Assembly: GCF_040802235.1 (NCBI RefSeq)
Contig: NC_133161.1
Location: 13,843,001 to 13,907,000 of the forward strand
From: Manis javanica
Lineage: Eukaryota; Chordata; Mammalia; Pholidota; Manidae
Direction of reading: 5' to 3'
DNA length: 64,000 bases
Shown: positions 45,446-58,836 of the stretch, one piece after another
How the letters are laid out: each line of letters starts with the position of its first letter
How positions within the stretch are numbered: the stretch's first letter is position 1
Position numbers and translations under genes: made by a program
The notes under the pieces: model-generated
The model's input: the letters and a program-made list of their open reading frames with translations, nothing else
Told to the model about the DNA's origin: nothing
The model's database searches: none

Positions 45446-45549
45446 TATTCAGGATATAGATAGCTGGGGTATCAAATATGGTATTAGGGCAAAAACACAT
45501 CATAAAGAAAAACAAGGGACATTATAAGCAAAAGAAACGGAAAACAGAT

Positions 45550-47480
45550 GAAACAGATACAACCATGAACATATAAATAGAATGAACGGTTCCTTGAAAA
45601 ATTAGAACAAACCTCTGGCAAGAATGAGTCAGCAAAAAGGAGAAGATGCATATGAACAAAACAGAATGAAACAGGAAAACAAACACAACAGAGATTATAG
45701 GAACAAAAAAATTATGAATGCATTTTTAAGAAATTTTATTTAAGTGCTCATCATATATAAGGTTTATGGGAAAAGCATAAACCTCATGTTTTTTTCAATG
45801 ATCAGCATTCCCAGAAAATTAGGAATAGAGCTTTAACTTCATGAAAACTATATACCAAAAAAATATAAACACTATATTCAATGGAGAAAACTTAGGTATT
45901 TTCCTATTAAAATATGGAACAAAAATGTCACTTTCACACTACTGTCTAAAATAGTATGAAAGGATCAGTCCAATGCTCTTAAGACATAAAAAGAGAAGGA
46001 GTTGGGAGAAGAGATTACAGTTTAATTATTTGTAGCTTATGTGATCATCTCCATTGAAATGCTAAATAATCAGAGGAATTATTAGAATAAGAGAGTTCAC
46101 ATCATTGCTGGATATAAACAACTTTCAAAGACTAATAGCATTCCTTGATTGCAATAAAAAAAGAAAATATAATAGAGAATACTATTCATAATAGTAACAA
46201 CTATAAAGTACCTATAAATTGATACATAAATGATACCTTTACTGAGCAAATTTAAAAGCTTTATTAGAAGACATAAGAGGATTTGAATAAATGAAGAGAT
46301 ATACCATGAATGAAGTAATTTAACAGAGAGAAGATTCTATTCTTTCCAAAGTACTCTACAAATTAAATTCAATCCTAATAAATATTTTGGTTGAATTTTT
46401 TAATGGAATTTGAAGATTTTATATAAGAATAAAGAATTTTATATAAGAATAAAAATCCACAATTAGATGAGTCAACATAGAAGAGCAAATAGGGAGACTC
46501 TCCTTACTGGATATTAAGGCATTCTGTAAGTCTACAGTAATGAAAAATAGTTACGACATGGTATAGAAACAAAAAGAACAGCGAAACAGAATAAAACTTG
46601 TAAATAGACCCTTGCATATATGAGAACTTGACATATGGATTTAAATGGTACCACAAATTAATGGGAGAAGTATTTTCTAGAAGGTGCTGGAAAATTGGCT
46701 CACAAAATGAAGAAAAATTGAGCTGGACACCTATATATTACACAACATAAGGTGAACAAAAGACAGATTTAAATGAAAAAGTGAACAGTACAAAGCTAAC
46801 TGAAGAAAATGTAGGAGGAATATTTTTGTTACCTAGGGGTAGGGAAGTATTTCATAGCAAACCCATCAAAACACAAATGTAGATAAAAAGTAGGTCAATT
46901 TGACTATTAAAAAAGGTTTCTGCTCAGTACAGGACGCCATAGACAAAGTTAAAACAGGTAACAGACTAAAATGTGTAACTTCTAAAACTGGTAAGAAATT
47001 ATTATCTACAAAACAAAAATGCAACTGAATAAAGAGCAAAGATGAGCAATACACAGACAACTATATATATAGCCTTTCTTGTGTTAATAAGAATCAGAGG
47101 CAACCTAGATATCCACCGCTAGGGGAACAACTGTAAAATGCAGTGGACGTATAGGGTGGAGTGCTACACAGTGATACAAAAACAGCAAAACTGAGAGCAC
47201 AGGACCACTGGAATCAACGACAATTGCATACACACAAATTAACACTACTTATTTTAGAAGGATGCATGCACAACAGGGCACATATCAAACAAGAAAGAGT
47301 GGGTGCCTATGCGACAGTGGGAGTAGGAACTAAGGAAGGAGAAACCTAATTTACAATAAAACATGGGAATGAGTTCTTGTACTGAGTGATGACCATGTGC
47401 TATGAACTGAGGCACATGATTAACGCATTGCTTTGAGGTACAATCAGGCAAAAATAAAGTATATAAAACACATATTCACA
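45550..47480 (+). mobile_element. Old L1 (L1M-type) copy B, ORF2 to 3' end
   Basis: ORF2-derived patterns appear in order: mid-ORF2 near 45,860 ('actatattcaatggagaaaa'), the palm-thumb region near 46,550-46,900 ('gtatagaaacaaaaagaaca', 'aactgaagaaaatgtaggag'), then C-terminal and 3' UTR near 47,100-47,450. The order restarts after copy A, so it is a second insertion. No open frame remains. Confidence 0.7.
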
Positions 47481-47934
47481 TATAGTTTGGAAAGCAGCAG
47501 CCATCTGGCTATGAAGGGAGAGCTGAAAGTGGTCAGGCAGCTTGAAACCTGGTACTTTGAATGCCAGAGTGAAGATAGAGGACTGGATCTTGGTGACACT
47601 GAATCAGTGGATGAAGCCTTGCCTAAACTAGGTTTACCTGTAGACTACTCAGTTAAATAAACCAAAAGATCCCCTTCACTGTTTTATTGAATAGGCTTTT
47701 ATTTTTTAAAAACCAGTTTCCCTTTACTCTTTAAGTCAGGGGTTGACACCTGCAATCAAAGAATTTTAACATATTTATCCACTCCTGTACTTTAAATATT
47801 TAAAAACATTTTTTTTAATATTGTGGCTTCACTTCTATATTTTGGGAAACAGGGAAAGCAAAAGCAAGCATAAATTTAAGAAGAAAAAAGGCAGAAAGAG
47901 ACAGAACAGTAGCCACCATGTATTAGTTCTTATG

Positions 47935-48125
47935 TGCAAGGCACTATGCTAGGTGCTTTCCATACATTTGTCTCTAATTCAACAAACCCCGCCATTGGAT
48001 ATCATTACTGTAGAAATTAGAAAAGAGGCTCAAAGGAGCTAAGCATTGCGTCTAAAGTGCCACAGCTTCATAGTGGGGACCTGTGGACCCAAGTCTGTCT
48101 AACGTCAGCCTGATCTCCTTCACAC
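47935..48125 (-). repeat. MIR SINE
   Basis: Antisense MIR: 'gcaaggcactatgctaggtg', 'aattagaaaagaggctcaaa', 'ccacagcttcatagtgggg'. Nearly full length. Confidence 0.8.
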
Positions 48126-48589
48126 TACGCTGCCTACTAGAAAAAAGACAGCGGGGAAACAGTGAAGGGACAGACACAGGGACGCAGAAGAGGTAGATAC
48201 ACACAGAGACAGAAAAAACAAGCCAGTTAAGGCACATATTGACAAGGAAGAGCAATTGTTTTTGAGGTAAGGACACTCATGACATAACAGGGTACACAGA
48301 CCACTGGGGGTTGTCACTGCCCTTTGAAAAGCTCATGATCTCACTTGCAATGTAACTCAACCCTTGATGCACCCAGAATCTGCTCTTCTGTTTTTTTACT
48401 TCCATTTTCTAAAACTCTTAAAGTATTTTCTCAAAGCTGTACTTTGAAGCACTGTTTTAGAGACTGAAGACACCGACTTTCAAAGCTGAGTGTGAGGTCA
48501 TTATTATCCATGCCAAAATGAACTTTTGACTGTCTGATATGCATACAAAGACTGTGAATAAATAAAGGCTATTACAGTTTGAACTGTGA

Positions 48590-48910
48590 TAGTATCTAAA
48601 TGCCAGTCAGTAAAGAATGGATACAATAAATTGTGGTGATACCACAATTATGGAACACTGTGAGTTGTTAGAAAGAATCAGACAGACCTCTACATGTTGA
48701 AGTGGAATCATCTCCCAGATAATTAAAAAAAAGGCTAGGTACAACAGATATGTATGCTAAATTCATGTTACAAAGTCAAACACGCATTTATAACTGTAGA
48801 AAATGGTAGCAGTGGGTCCCCTGGGGAAGAAAATGGGGACCTTGGGTAGGAAAGAGATGCTGTATGCCCATGTACTTCATACTATTTTTAACCAAATGGA
48901 AGGATAATCT
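48590..48910 (+). mobile_element. Old L1 3' end fragment
   Basis: Pattern 'aagaatggatacaataaatt', 'acagatatgtatgctaaattc', 'tggtagcagtgggtcccct', typical of ancient L1 ends. Confidence 0.6.
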
Positions 48911-49189
48911 CCCCCACCAAAAAAATTTTTAAATCAAGTAGCTCTGTGTATCTTCCCTGCAGAATAGGTCCAGTTTTGGGAACTAATATAGCCTAAGTAG
49001 AATAAATAAATAGTTTTCTTTTCCCTTCTCCCACTGATGACACTGGAAGAACCTCCTTCCCATTTCTTTCTTTCTTTCTATTCCCTTTCTTCAACCATGC
49101 CCACCTATTTCTTTCTTTAAAAACAGAAACCTTCCTTACGTCATCCACATTCATTGAAAACACACTATAGGCTAAAAAAAAGCACCCAT

Positions 49190-49470
49190 ACCCCAATGCT
49201 TTACATCTTGGTGTATGTCCTTGTATGGTTTTCTGATCCTATGTGCACTTACACTTGTAACTACCCTTTCACTTAATACATGGACATCTTGGTCATTATT
49301 TAAAAAAATTTTTTTATTCAACATTATTTTTGTTTACTTAAGTAATCCTAACACAGTGTTAGTTTCAAACTTTTACTGTTTTAAACATCAAGATGAACAT
49401 CCTTGTACAGACCTCCTGCACAAGTCCATTTTCCCCTTAAAATTTGGAAAAGCAAAGTAGCTCCATCCCA
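49190..49470 (-). repeat. Old antisense LINE fragment (L1M-type)
   Basis: Plus strand shows 'aagatgaacatccttgtaca', 'gacctcctgcacaagtcc', part of a known antisense L1M motif. Interrupted by a poly(A)/poly(T) stretch at 49,300. Confidence 0.45.
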
Positions 49471-49849
49471 ATATTTGTTAACTTTGCCTTTGAACTCCAT
49501 CTATAGTTGCTGCTCTGTGCACTCTTTTCATAACCAGCCACAGATACTTTCCTGAGCCAGAGCTTGGGTCTGAGATGATGTCTTGCCTGTGTGGACAAGT
49601 CTAAAACATACTTCCTACTTCATGTATTTTCCTATACTCTCTTAAACAGCCCCAACTTCCAGACACTTGATCGCTATTCAGTGCTAGAGAATTGGTTGCA
49701 TTTCGCTCTGCTTGCTTCTTGGCTCTCTAACAGAGAGAAATATTTTTTCTTGGTTATTCTGAAATCCTTAATCCCTTGGACAATGTTTTTTCTTTTAAAG
49801 ACTTTTAAAAAAATACAAAATATGATAAAACAGTACTAGTACAGTAATA

Positions 49850-49930
49850 AAAGCGAACATGTATGTAGTGTTCACTATGTGTCATTGTGCTAAGTGGGCT
49901 TTGCATGCCTTATATAATTTAATGTCAATT
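49850..49930 (-). repeat. MIR fragment
   Basis: Short antisense MIR end: 'gtgttcactatgtgtcattg', 'tgctaagtgggctttgcatg'. Confidence 0.6.
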
Positions 49931-50489
49931 GGAGTCACATGATACAAAGCATTCCATGGTCAAACAATCTGGGGAAAATTATGGGTCATTTTGTTTAACA
50001 ATGGCACCTTCACTATGTTAATACACATTTACAAGATGTTGATTAACAAAGTTCAGTCAAGTTATTTAAAAACCACAGATTTCTTGAGGAGCTATTACTT
50101 CCAATAACAGTTTGCAAAACTGTCCTTAAATGTTACTAGTTTTTTGGTAAAAGCACTTGTAGCCTACCCTCCTTCTCTCATGCACGAGGACTATGCCTTT
50201 TAAAAATTCCTCATCTTTATGGCAATGAACTGAAAACACACTCAAGAAAGAAAAGCATCCATACTTTCACTTTTTATTTGGGGGCATATGTCCTTTTCTG
50301 TATCTCCTATGTGTATATACTTACACACTTAAAAATGAGAAACTATTCTCTGACAAGTGCTCTCTCTTCATCCTTTACCCACTTCCTACCTGCATTTCTA
50401 AGGTTAATTCTTTTTCCACTTTTCTCTTAATAATACTTTTCCTAGAAGAAATCCTCTACAAGTAAGGCTTTAAAAGATCATCACTTCTG

Positions 50490-50965
50490 CAGATAATTAC
50501 TGTATCTACGTTTCAGGCCTTGACTGTGGTAGCACCCTCACATACTACCCGCTCCAGAACCCAAAGGAAGAACCTTGTGAACCTGCATTACACAACTCCC
50601 ACAATCTGGCTTCTCCTGACCCCAGTGTACACCTCCCAGCAGCCTGGTCCTGCTTCTGCTTCCTCCCAACTCTGTGCAGGACATTCCCTTTTCCTTCTTA
50701 GCCAGACCCCACGTATCCTTGGGGTCCAGCTCAAATGCCATCCACTTGATAAAGTCTTCTCAGATGTCTCCAGTCCAATTTCTCCCCTGCTCTGAACTCA
50801 AATGCCAAGTGACAATGGACCACACACCTTTGTGACAAATTTTGAACTGTTATCTTTTAACTCATCATGTGATTGCAAACTGTTTATCAACATATGGAGG
50901 GTGGGGACTGTGTCCTTCACTTCTGTATTCCATAGCGCCTGGCACAGTGTGATGAAGACTAACAG
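50490..50965 (+). repeat. L2 3' end
   Basis: Long sense L2: 'ctccagaacccaaaggaag', 'acatcccttttccttc'-like core, 'gctcaaatgccatccact', 'tggggactgtgtccttcact', and 'cctggcacagtgtgatgaag'. It ends about 65 bp before the UBN2 cleavage site. Confidence 0.85.
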
Positions 50966-51049
50966 TCAGCCACCACTGAAAGAACGAGATACTAAAATCC
51001 AAGTTAGCCCAATAATGCAACAGACACCAGAACAGTATGTACATTCCTC

Positions 51050-51055
51050 TTTATT
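51050..51055 (-). terminator. UBN2: UBN2 distal poly(A) signal (AATAAA)
   Basis: AATAAA on the minus strand is followed 25-45 bases later by a GU-rich element (CTGTTCTGGTGTCTGTTG), the expected arrangement. Cleavage is predicted near 51,025-51,035. An L2 element begins just beyond. Confidence 0.7.
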
Positions 51056-51726
51056 TAATACAACAAACACGTAACACATACAAAAAGAAAAAACACTCAT
51101 GTAAAAGGCCCTGTCACAAAGGATAGACAGGAAACATCTACACTGAATCAAATAAGGCTCCTGCTTTTAAACAGGGGTTTGCTAGCTACACCTGGAATAT
51201 GAGCAAGGCTGTTGCGACAACAAAAAGAAAAGAAAAAAAAAATCCCCTGCACTGCACTGAAGGAGTATATCCATGGGTATAGTATATTCTAGTATAGTAA
51301 TTTACTTGACTCACAGATCCGTATTAGGAATGTTGAAGTCCTCTCACATATCCAAAATTCATCTGGGTTTTATGAAATATGTAATTTTTGGTTAAAATAA
51401 TTTACCTGTCCTTCTTTCCTCTTAGAAAATAGTGACAAGAGCTCTCTAAAAACTAGAGACCAGCAAACCACCCAAAGTTTGGAAAGCTTTACCATTAAAG
51501 TTCAAAGGGCAATAACTGAGAATGCAAAGGCAAGATGGCAGTGGGAAGAATTTAACCTCTGAGTCATTTCCTGGTAGCTCGTATTTAGTCAACCACTGGG
51601 AAAGACAGAATGGAAACACCTCGACTCAGTGCGGGGTTCAGTAGCAGCAGTTTGTCCATATTCCTGCTCTGATTAGAGCCGGAAATTAAACAAGCACCAG
51701 TTCATCTCAAAAGAGCCTTATACAAA

Positions 51727-51748
51727 CACACACACACACACACACACA
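51727..51748. repeat. (CA)11 microsatellite
   Basis: Eleven uninterrupted CA units; in the UBN2 3' UTR the transcript carries the (TG)11 complement. Confidence 0.97.
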
Positions 51749-54700
51749 TATCCACACCCATTCACATGTCATCACCACCCCCTTTTATTTAAATTTATTA
51801 TTTTTACTAAAATAATACAAAAAAGGGAGACAGGTATATTTACAAAAATCCATGGCTGGTACAGTACATAATTTTTAAGACACACTAAATGCTACAATCT
51901 TTCAGGTCCTGAGATTATTACAAGTATCAACTCAAAGCTGTGTTCAGGTCCAGTTTTATAGGAAGAAAAAAAAATCCCAAAATATTAAGTCACACACTTA
52001 TTTAAAAATACAGTATATCCCTTCAAGTTAGCAAAACACACCTCCCTATAAACAAATGCAACACAGTAATCAGTGCCTTTCACCCAGAGGAGCAGAGATT
52101 ATTTATGCTCCTTCTTTCAAGACTGGCTGTGAAACATGTTGGCATCTATGTCATGTGTGGAGGTGGCTAAAGAGGAAGATTCGTAACCGGAGGGAAGTTC
52201 CTCTACAGAGTGAACATTCACTGTATCAGTCAGTCCTGTTTTTCCTTTTCCTTCTGTTACCAAACAAAAGTCTTTCCCTTACCACAATTCCTACCGAAAG
52301 GGTTGGAAATACGTGCTTACCCAGACTAAAAATCAGAATCCTTATTTCCAATCAGTTATAGCAAATAGGTCTGCAGTGCACATTTTTAAAACCGCAAATA
52401 AACTTTCTTGTTTGTAATAAAGAAATACCCATCACTTAGTTACCATGGTAGACTTTGATTAACATGTTATTTGGGGCACAAAATTTTCTCCAGCAAAAGA
52501 TTTCTTTTCCTCTTCTTTTAAGCTTGACACTGTTTAGCAAGCAAAACAGAAGAGCAAGCCCCAGATTCACACATTCATCTTGAGAAAAATTTGGTATTTT
52601 TGATACTTTTTTTATTTTTTCAATGACAGACAACAAAAGGACAGTAGAAAGCTTGAATTTTTTCTCTGGACGCTGGCTATGAATTTGAAGAATTATTTGT
52701 AGATCGGAAACCCACCTCTACTGATAGAAGGGCCCTTTGCTTATCTGAAGGTCTCAGAAGGGGTATGTAATAATTATGTAGGCGTAGCCAGGATTTAAAA
52801 AGTTGGTCAAAGTCGGCCAACTTTCTGACTAACTATATAAAACAGTAATAATACCTTTTGTTAACTGAGAATAACTTCTCTTTTAATGCCTCTAGCCAAA
52901 ACTGGGTATTTTGCAGATGTAGGAAAGAAAACCCAATTTGCTGGCAACAGGGTACATTACCCTACAAATAGCACAGATAAGCAAAAAATAAGGAAAGTGT
53001 ATGACTGCAAGGACAGAAGACACAAGACAGCTAGGATTTGACAAATTAAGCACAGGCTGTCGCACAGAAAAACATGCCGCCTGGCTGGCCTTGGTTACTG
53101 CTGACTCCTACTCAGTGTGCTCAGAGGGTAGACGGAGATGTTAACTGCAAAAACAGTTTTCCAAGTTCTCCTGGGTAATAATAATTTTGTTTGTATTTCA
53201 ATTAGGTTTCCATTAGTGCTCTATTATAAAATATTTTAGAACTAGATTTAAGATAACATAGAATTATATTATTATTAGCAAAATGGGAACAAATAATATA
53301 TACAGTTTTCTGTGGAACATAAAATCAGTACTAAGGATTCATATGGCCTGTATGACTCAGACCTTTGCAAAGTAGGTTTACTCTGGGGAAAGTAGGAAAA
53401 TAAGCAAGGCAGAGCATTATGAAAAATAAGAGCCCCTAACAAAGTTCTGCCTCTGTTAGATAACCTTGAGAAGTATCAAGAGGAAGCCATGAAATGTGGC
53501 TGCTACCACATTTTATAGTAATCTATTTTAATACAAAGAAGAGGAGAAAAACAATTCCAGTCACCAATCAATCTAAGTCCTGGGCATATACAGACCCCTT
53601 TAAATTATACTACTGAGATCATGAAACGGTTTGGAAAAGTGTCTAAAATTTCAGTGCTAACCCACTATAAAATATATAAGAAAGACTTGGAAATAGAAGT
53701 ATTCTATTATAAAGAAATTTAGCAGAGATCAAAAACAGCTACTTTCAAGCAAATAGTACTTTTAGAGTATCTGAGAAAAATGTAATCTAATATCAAATTG
53801 TTCATCAAACGCAGTCTGATTAAAATCCTGTGAGTCCCTGTCTGAGTCTGTGCTGGGATGTAAACAATCTCCTAGAATATGCCTGAACTCTTTATTTTTT
53901 AATTCAATGGGGACACAGGATAGATGGCCTAAGTGAGAAAAGGAGATGAAAAACTGTTTAACCTTTTCTCCCCAGACTCTTAGCAATATGCAAGTTATAT
54001 TTTAGTGTAGCAACTGGCTGATGAAATGGTTCACTTAAGAGCTCAGACTAGAAGAAAGAAAATGAAGACTACAGGAAATGTAGAAAGAAGAACTCCAATA
54101 TTAATATTCAAAGCTATTTTTAATTAGAATCTTACTATCTGTTCAGCTCTACAAATCTGAACACTGTGCCACAGAATCTCAAACTTTCTTAGAACTGAAC
54201 ATTGGGATGATTTTATTTTAACAATCCAAAGATATTCCATGATTCTACCTATAGTTTTGCACCAGTAAAAGGACGTGTATTTATTTTGAATATAAAGTTC
54301 ACATTTTAGGATAGATGAACACACACAAAAAAAATCTCTATTTTATGCTTCTGCTAATTTTTTGTAGAGGAACAAACACACATTCAATAAAACCCTTGTG
54401 CCTTATTTCTTTGGGTAGAAGTCTTAACCTGTTATCTGAAGAATGGAAAAATAGGGAAAATGTGGAAAATAAAGAGTGTGTTTATCTGCATAGTTGATAT
54501 TGAGAGGCTACTAAGGCTTTATCTGGAAAAAGCAACAAAAAACCAAAAAGTGATTGAAAAACAAAACAAAACATCCTATCCCTAGAGATTAAATAGGCCT
54601 TTGCCAATTCTGGGGATTAACCCATAGGCTTTCTCTGCTTGGACCTGGTGTTTTCTCCTGACTTATTTGAACTGGACAATTTGTTCCTCATCCCCCTACA

Positions 54701-55599
54701 TTCTCTTTCCTGACCCTGAAACATGTGCTACAATTTAAATCTACATACTTTTCCTGTTTTTGTTTTAAATACTAAAAGGAAAATTCTCTGTATTACTATT
54801 TCACATGACAGGATGGAAGGTGGAATAAAATGATCTTCATCTCCTTCTTGGAGTTGGGCAAAATCTGTTTCCTTCTACCTCCACCCTCACCACTCCTGCT
54901 CCAGCTAGGAAGTGAATCCTGCCCCTCTCACCCCATTCCCTACCACCTGGGCAGTTGACGGCTCCAACTCTTTCATGGGTTGAAGAAACAGATAAATTAT
55001 AAAGGTAGACTGGCTAAAAGTGTGCCTAGCTGACTGTGTGTAGCACTTACCTCTTCAGTGCAAAGCTGGATAAGTGTATAGAACAGTAACAGTACACAGT
55101 CTCTGGTTTACAAGAATCAGAGAAGACTCCCACCCATTCTTAGAAAGTTAAAAGCTTAGCTATCCATCACCAAACAATATAAGGAAATTAAAATGGAAGA
55201 TGGAAAAGTGAGGCAGATAAAACTTCCAGGATCATTTATCAACTCCAACAACCAAGCATCCAAACTTTACCTAGCTTTAGTTCCACAACTGTGGTGAAAA
55301 TCACACATGTAGTAACACCATAAAGGCTAAACAAACCTACTTCTAGTTCAGAAACTTAGTGTTATTCCCCCTCCCCGTTTATCAATCTGAAACTAACCAT
55401 TTTATCCCACCACAAATATGTTTAAATAACAAATATGCATCTAAATTAGAATTCTAGTGTTTTTTTTTAACTTCAAAATCATATGGTGCTTTTTATACCC
55501 ATCATAGTGAAACATTTTTAGCCTCTGCAGGAAGATGATAATACTTTTTTAGTTATATAGGACATTTTAGAAAAACTCAAAAGTATTTTTGAAATAGTA

Positions 55600-55770
55600 A
55601 AGTCTCTGATATCCCTGGGAGGTAGGTGAATATTATTATACCCAATTTTCTAATGGGTAATCTGAGGCACGAAGGTTAAATGATATTCCCCCTAAACATA
55701 GTAATTCAAGAGTAACACGACTGACCTGAAGCCACCTGATAATTGTTTTGCTGTCAGATAACACTACCAG
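55600..55770 (-). repeat. MIR SINE in UBN2 3' UTR
   Basis: Antisense-oriented MIR on the plus strand ('aattttctaatgggtaatct', 'gaggcacgaaggttaaatga'), so the element lies sense within the UBN2 transcript. Confidence 0.7.
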
Positions 55771-56436
55771 GAGCCTCTGCTTTCTCCTCTTGAGCCCCCA
55801 GTCTCCTCTTCCCAATTAAAATGTACTTAAAGGGAGCACTTATTAGATACATTTGTACCAGGTTTTGAGGATTGGTTCAACTTAGTCTCCCTTAACATGT
55901 CACTTCTGTTTTCAACAAGAAACAGATGAATCTTAGATACTGAAAATTATGTTATCTTGCTCCAGGGAGAAATCTAAATAACCATAAAATCAAATTAAGA
56001 CAAATGTAATTTTCTGGCAAATAAAAAGAAAACTGAAGATCTCTCAAGAATGCCATAGTTTATATGTGATTGTTTTCCTCAGCATTTAAGTCTTTCTACT
56101 TCAAAGTTTATTAACCTTTTAGTGGATATGCAGCTATATGAATTCTCCAAAAATCATTTCCCAGAAGAAAACATTATGCATTTTTAATGTTGACAAAATT
56201 GCTAACTTCCTTCAAAACTCATTTAGATACGATACCATGGTTTTAACTCTAGCTTTCCCATGTGTTTAGTCTTGCCTGCCATAGTGCATCTGATCAACCT
56301 GACCCACAAAAGACTCGTTATTCCAATGCTTTCTCCAATATACTCTCACCAAGTTTGAAGGGCATAGAGCACTGGGTTACATCCAGGAATAGTTAGTAAG
56401 CCCACTAAATTTATTTCACTTGTAATAACTGACTTA

Positions 56437-56800
56437 CTATATATATATGTATACACACACATGTATGTGTGCATATAAATATATATACACACATACACGC
56501 ACATTTTTGTTAGCTTCTATAGATATTCAAAAGGGGAAGATAGCATCTTGTGAAAAGACAATTTCCCAATCCACCCATTTGAATTGATTAAAAGCAATGG
56601 AATAAACAAGGCAGAAGTTCTGCAAACACTGAAGGGAGAGTGTTCAGAAAGGATGTGATGTTATAGCAGCTACTATATATATATATTATATAGCTACTAC
56701 TATATATATATAATATATAGCTACTACTATATAATATATATATATTAAACATGTTTATGCATATATACACACACAAACATGTATGTATCTTACACATACA
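56437..56800. repeat. AT-rich microsatellite cluster with AGCTACT units
   Basis: (TA)n and (CA)n tracts, including three AGCTACT-(TA)n units starting at 56,668, 56,692 and 56,719. The tracts can pair with themselves. Likely variable in length. Confidence 0.9.
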
Positions 56801-58818
56801 TCCTGATACATATAAAGAAAAACAAGAACATATAGTATGACATGACGTTGGCAAGTCTGAGATTCGTCCTCTTGAATCCCCTTACCAGTCTGTACTTTAG
56901 AATATCTGAGAACAGTTTTGAAAGAGGGGGAAAAAGAAAAAAAGGCACTTAACAAAGACAAAGGCCTGAATTGAGCATGTTTTAGAGTAATAGAAGCATT
57001 TTACCAGAGCTAAGAAATGATTTACAGAGTTAAACTTTTCCTCTTAAACTTTAAAAAATAAAAATTGCAAAGCATGTTTGAAATCATTTACGTACTACTG
57101 CATCTTTCTTCTGCTTCATTATTACAAAAGCAAAAGTCCCCCAAAGCCAACAAAACAAAACAAAAATCATACATGCACCATAGAAAGTAAAAGTGCCTCT
57201 TCTGAGAACTGAAGGTCAGCAGAAATTATAGCGCTGAAGCACAGGGAAAGTTCTCAAGTTTGGCCTGATCATAGATTTCTCACTCTTCTATTTCTAATTT
57301 AAAATAAAACACCAATGAGCAAAAAAAGCAAACACAAATTCAAAACCTAAATTATGATTTAAAAGAATACAGGAACCAGTGTGCTTTTATGGTACACTCC
57401 TAAAATAAAGTATCCTAATGCTATACACGGGTCAAATTATCCGACAAAGCCTTCAAGAAATGAAGAACTGTAAATTAGATTAAAGTCGACCAATACAGGC
57501 AAAATTCATTTTACCAATGTAGCAGCAAATATGATAGGTAACTGGAGTTCTAAGAGATGATCCCAAGGGACATAGAGTTCTCATAATCAATGGCAGTTTG
57601 AGTAACAGTAGAATTTCCATTTCAGAAAATGTCTGGAACCAAGTAGAGGTGGAAAGGGGTGCGTGGTAGAGGGCAACCAGAAAGAGAAAGACTAGAGGTG
57701 TCTGCCCCTTCCAACCCTGGGTAGTAAACAATTTAGCTCTGCTTTGGGGAAAAAAAAAATCCTGGGTTAAAAATCTTTTCCAATAAATTGTTTTCAAACA
57801 GGTGTCAAACCCACAGTATTCAAACATGTATGTGGCCCGGTTCTTCCTCCTACCTTGGTGATCCATACATTAAACCCTATTTAACTTCTATGATATAAAA
57901 AATGTAATTTGGGCTAACAACATCCATCAAAGGGGTGGTAGGCATGAAAGAATGTACTGACACAATCCTCTGATTTCCTTAGAATACCAGGATTTTGTGA
58001 CTTAGATTAACCTCGCTTCTTTCCAAACCTTTCCTCAGGCTGTTTTAAAACCATGATTTCTTCTTTTGCCCTCTGCTCTCAGAAGCACACGAGAAAGAAT
58101 GATAACTGATTTACAATAGAATTATTGCTTGCATTGATTCTGGAGGCTCCGAATGAGCTTGACACTTTGCTCCCAACAGTCTCCAACTGAGGCTCAGCAT
58201 TGCTATCCCCGAGGATAACCATGCTGACCGTTATTGCTTGTGAATACTGAGGATTAACGTGTATGTACAGTAACAGCTTATACGTCAGTGAAGGCAATTG
58301 AAAATACAAGACAGGTGAAAACAAACAGCTTAATTTTCCTGAATCAAGAATCCCGCTGAGTGGGATGTAATTCAGTGTGCTGATTACTTTTGCATTGGGA
58401 TGTTGCTAATGCTCTTCAGAAATACACACTGTTCTATATCCTTTCCAAATAACATTTTAAAAATAACATAATTTGACTTTTAAGTGCAAAAATACAGTAT
58501 GAGTCACAAGTCTCTGTGCTAAAAAATAACCAATTTATATGTTTGTTTTTAGTAAGAAAAACTGTAAAGATAGATGACCACAAACTATGATCACCATTTT
58601 CAATGGTATGATCTAGAAAAGAAATAGTTTTGTATTTACATGTAGGAGCTTTCTGATAATATTTTATTAAGAAATATAAGGGTGTTTGTTTCATTTGTAC
58701 AACACAAAAGGGTAGTTTTGATAGAAATGGGTATAACTTAGTGAAAATGTGGTGGGAGTGTGAGGAGGGAACCGCAGCCCTCAAGGAATCAAGAATGAGG
58801 AAAACAGATCGTAATCTC

Positions 58819-58836
58819 CATATATATATATATATG
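58819..58836. repeat. (TA)n microsatellite
   Basis: About eight to nine TA units within the UBN2 3' UTR. Confidence 0.9.

Larger units (their letters stand above)
37061..51029. other. Intergenic region between the promoter-like block and the UBN2 3' end
   Basis: About 14 kb without a supportable gene. Known contents are L2 (37.2 kb), an LTR-like element (37.45-37.95), L1 3' end (38.07-38.25), possible ERV-related sequence (38.25-39.2), L2-like (39.25-39.54), a hairpin (41.7), old L1 with MER2 (42.9-47.5), MIRs, L1 ends and an L2 at 50.5 kb. The stretches 39,550-41,680 and 41,740-42,890 contain nothing I can name; the latter is unusually GC-rich for the neighbourhood. Confidence 0.8.

Noticed and set aside
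57480-57866. 128-codon minus-strand open frame in the UBN2 3' UTR
   Set aside because: No homology I recognise, lies thousands of bases past the stop codon, and has ordinary AT-rich composition.
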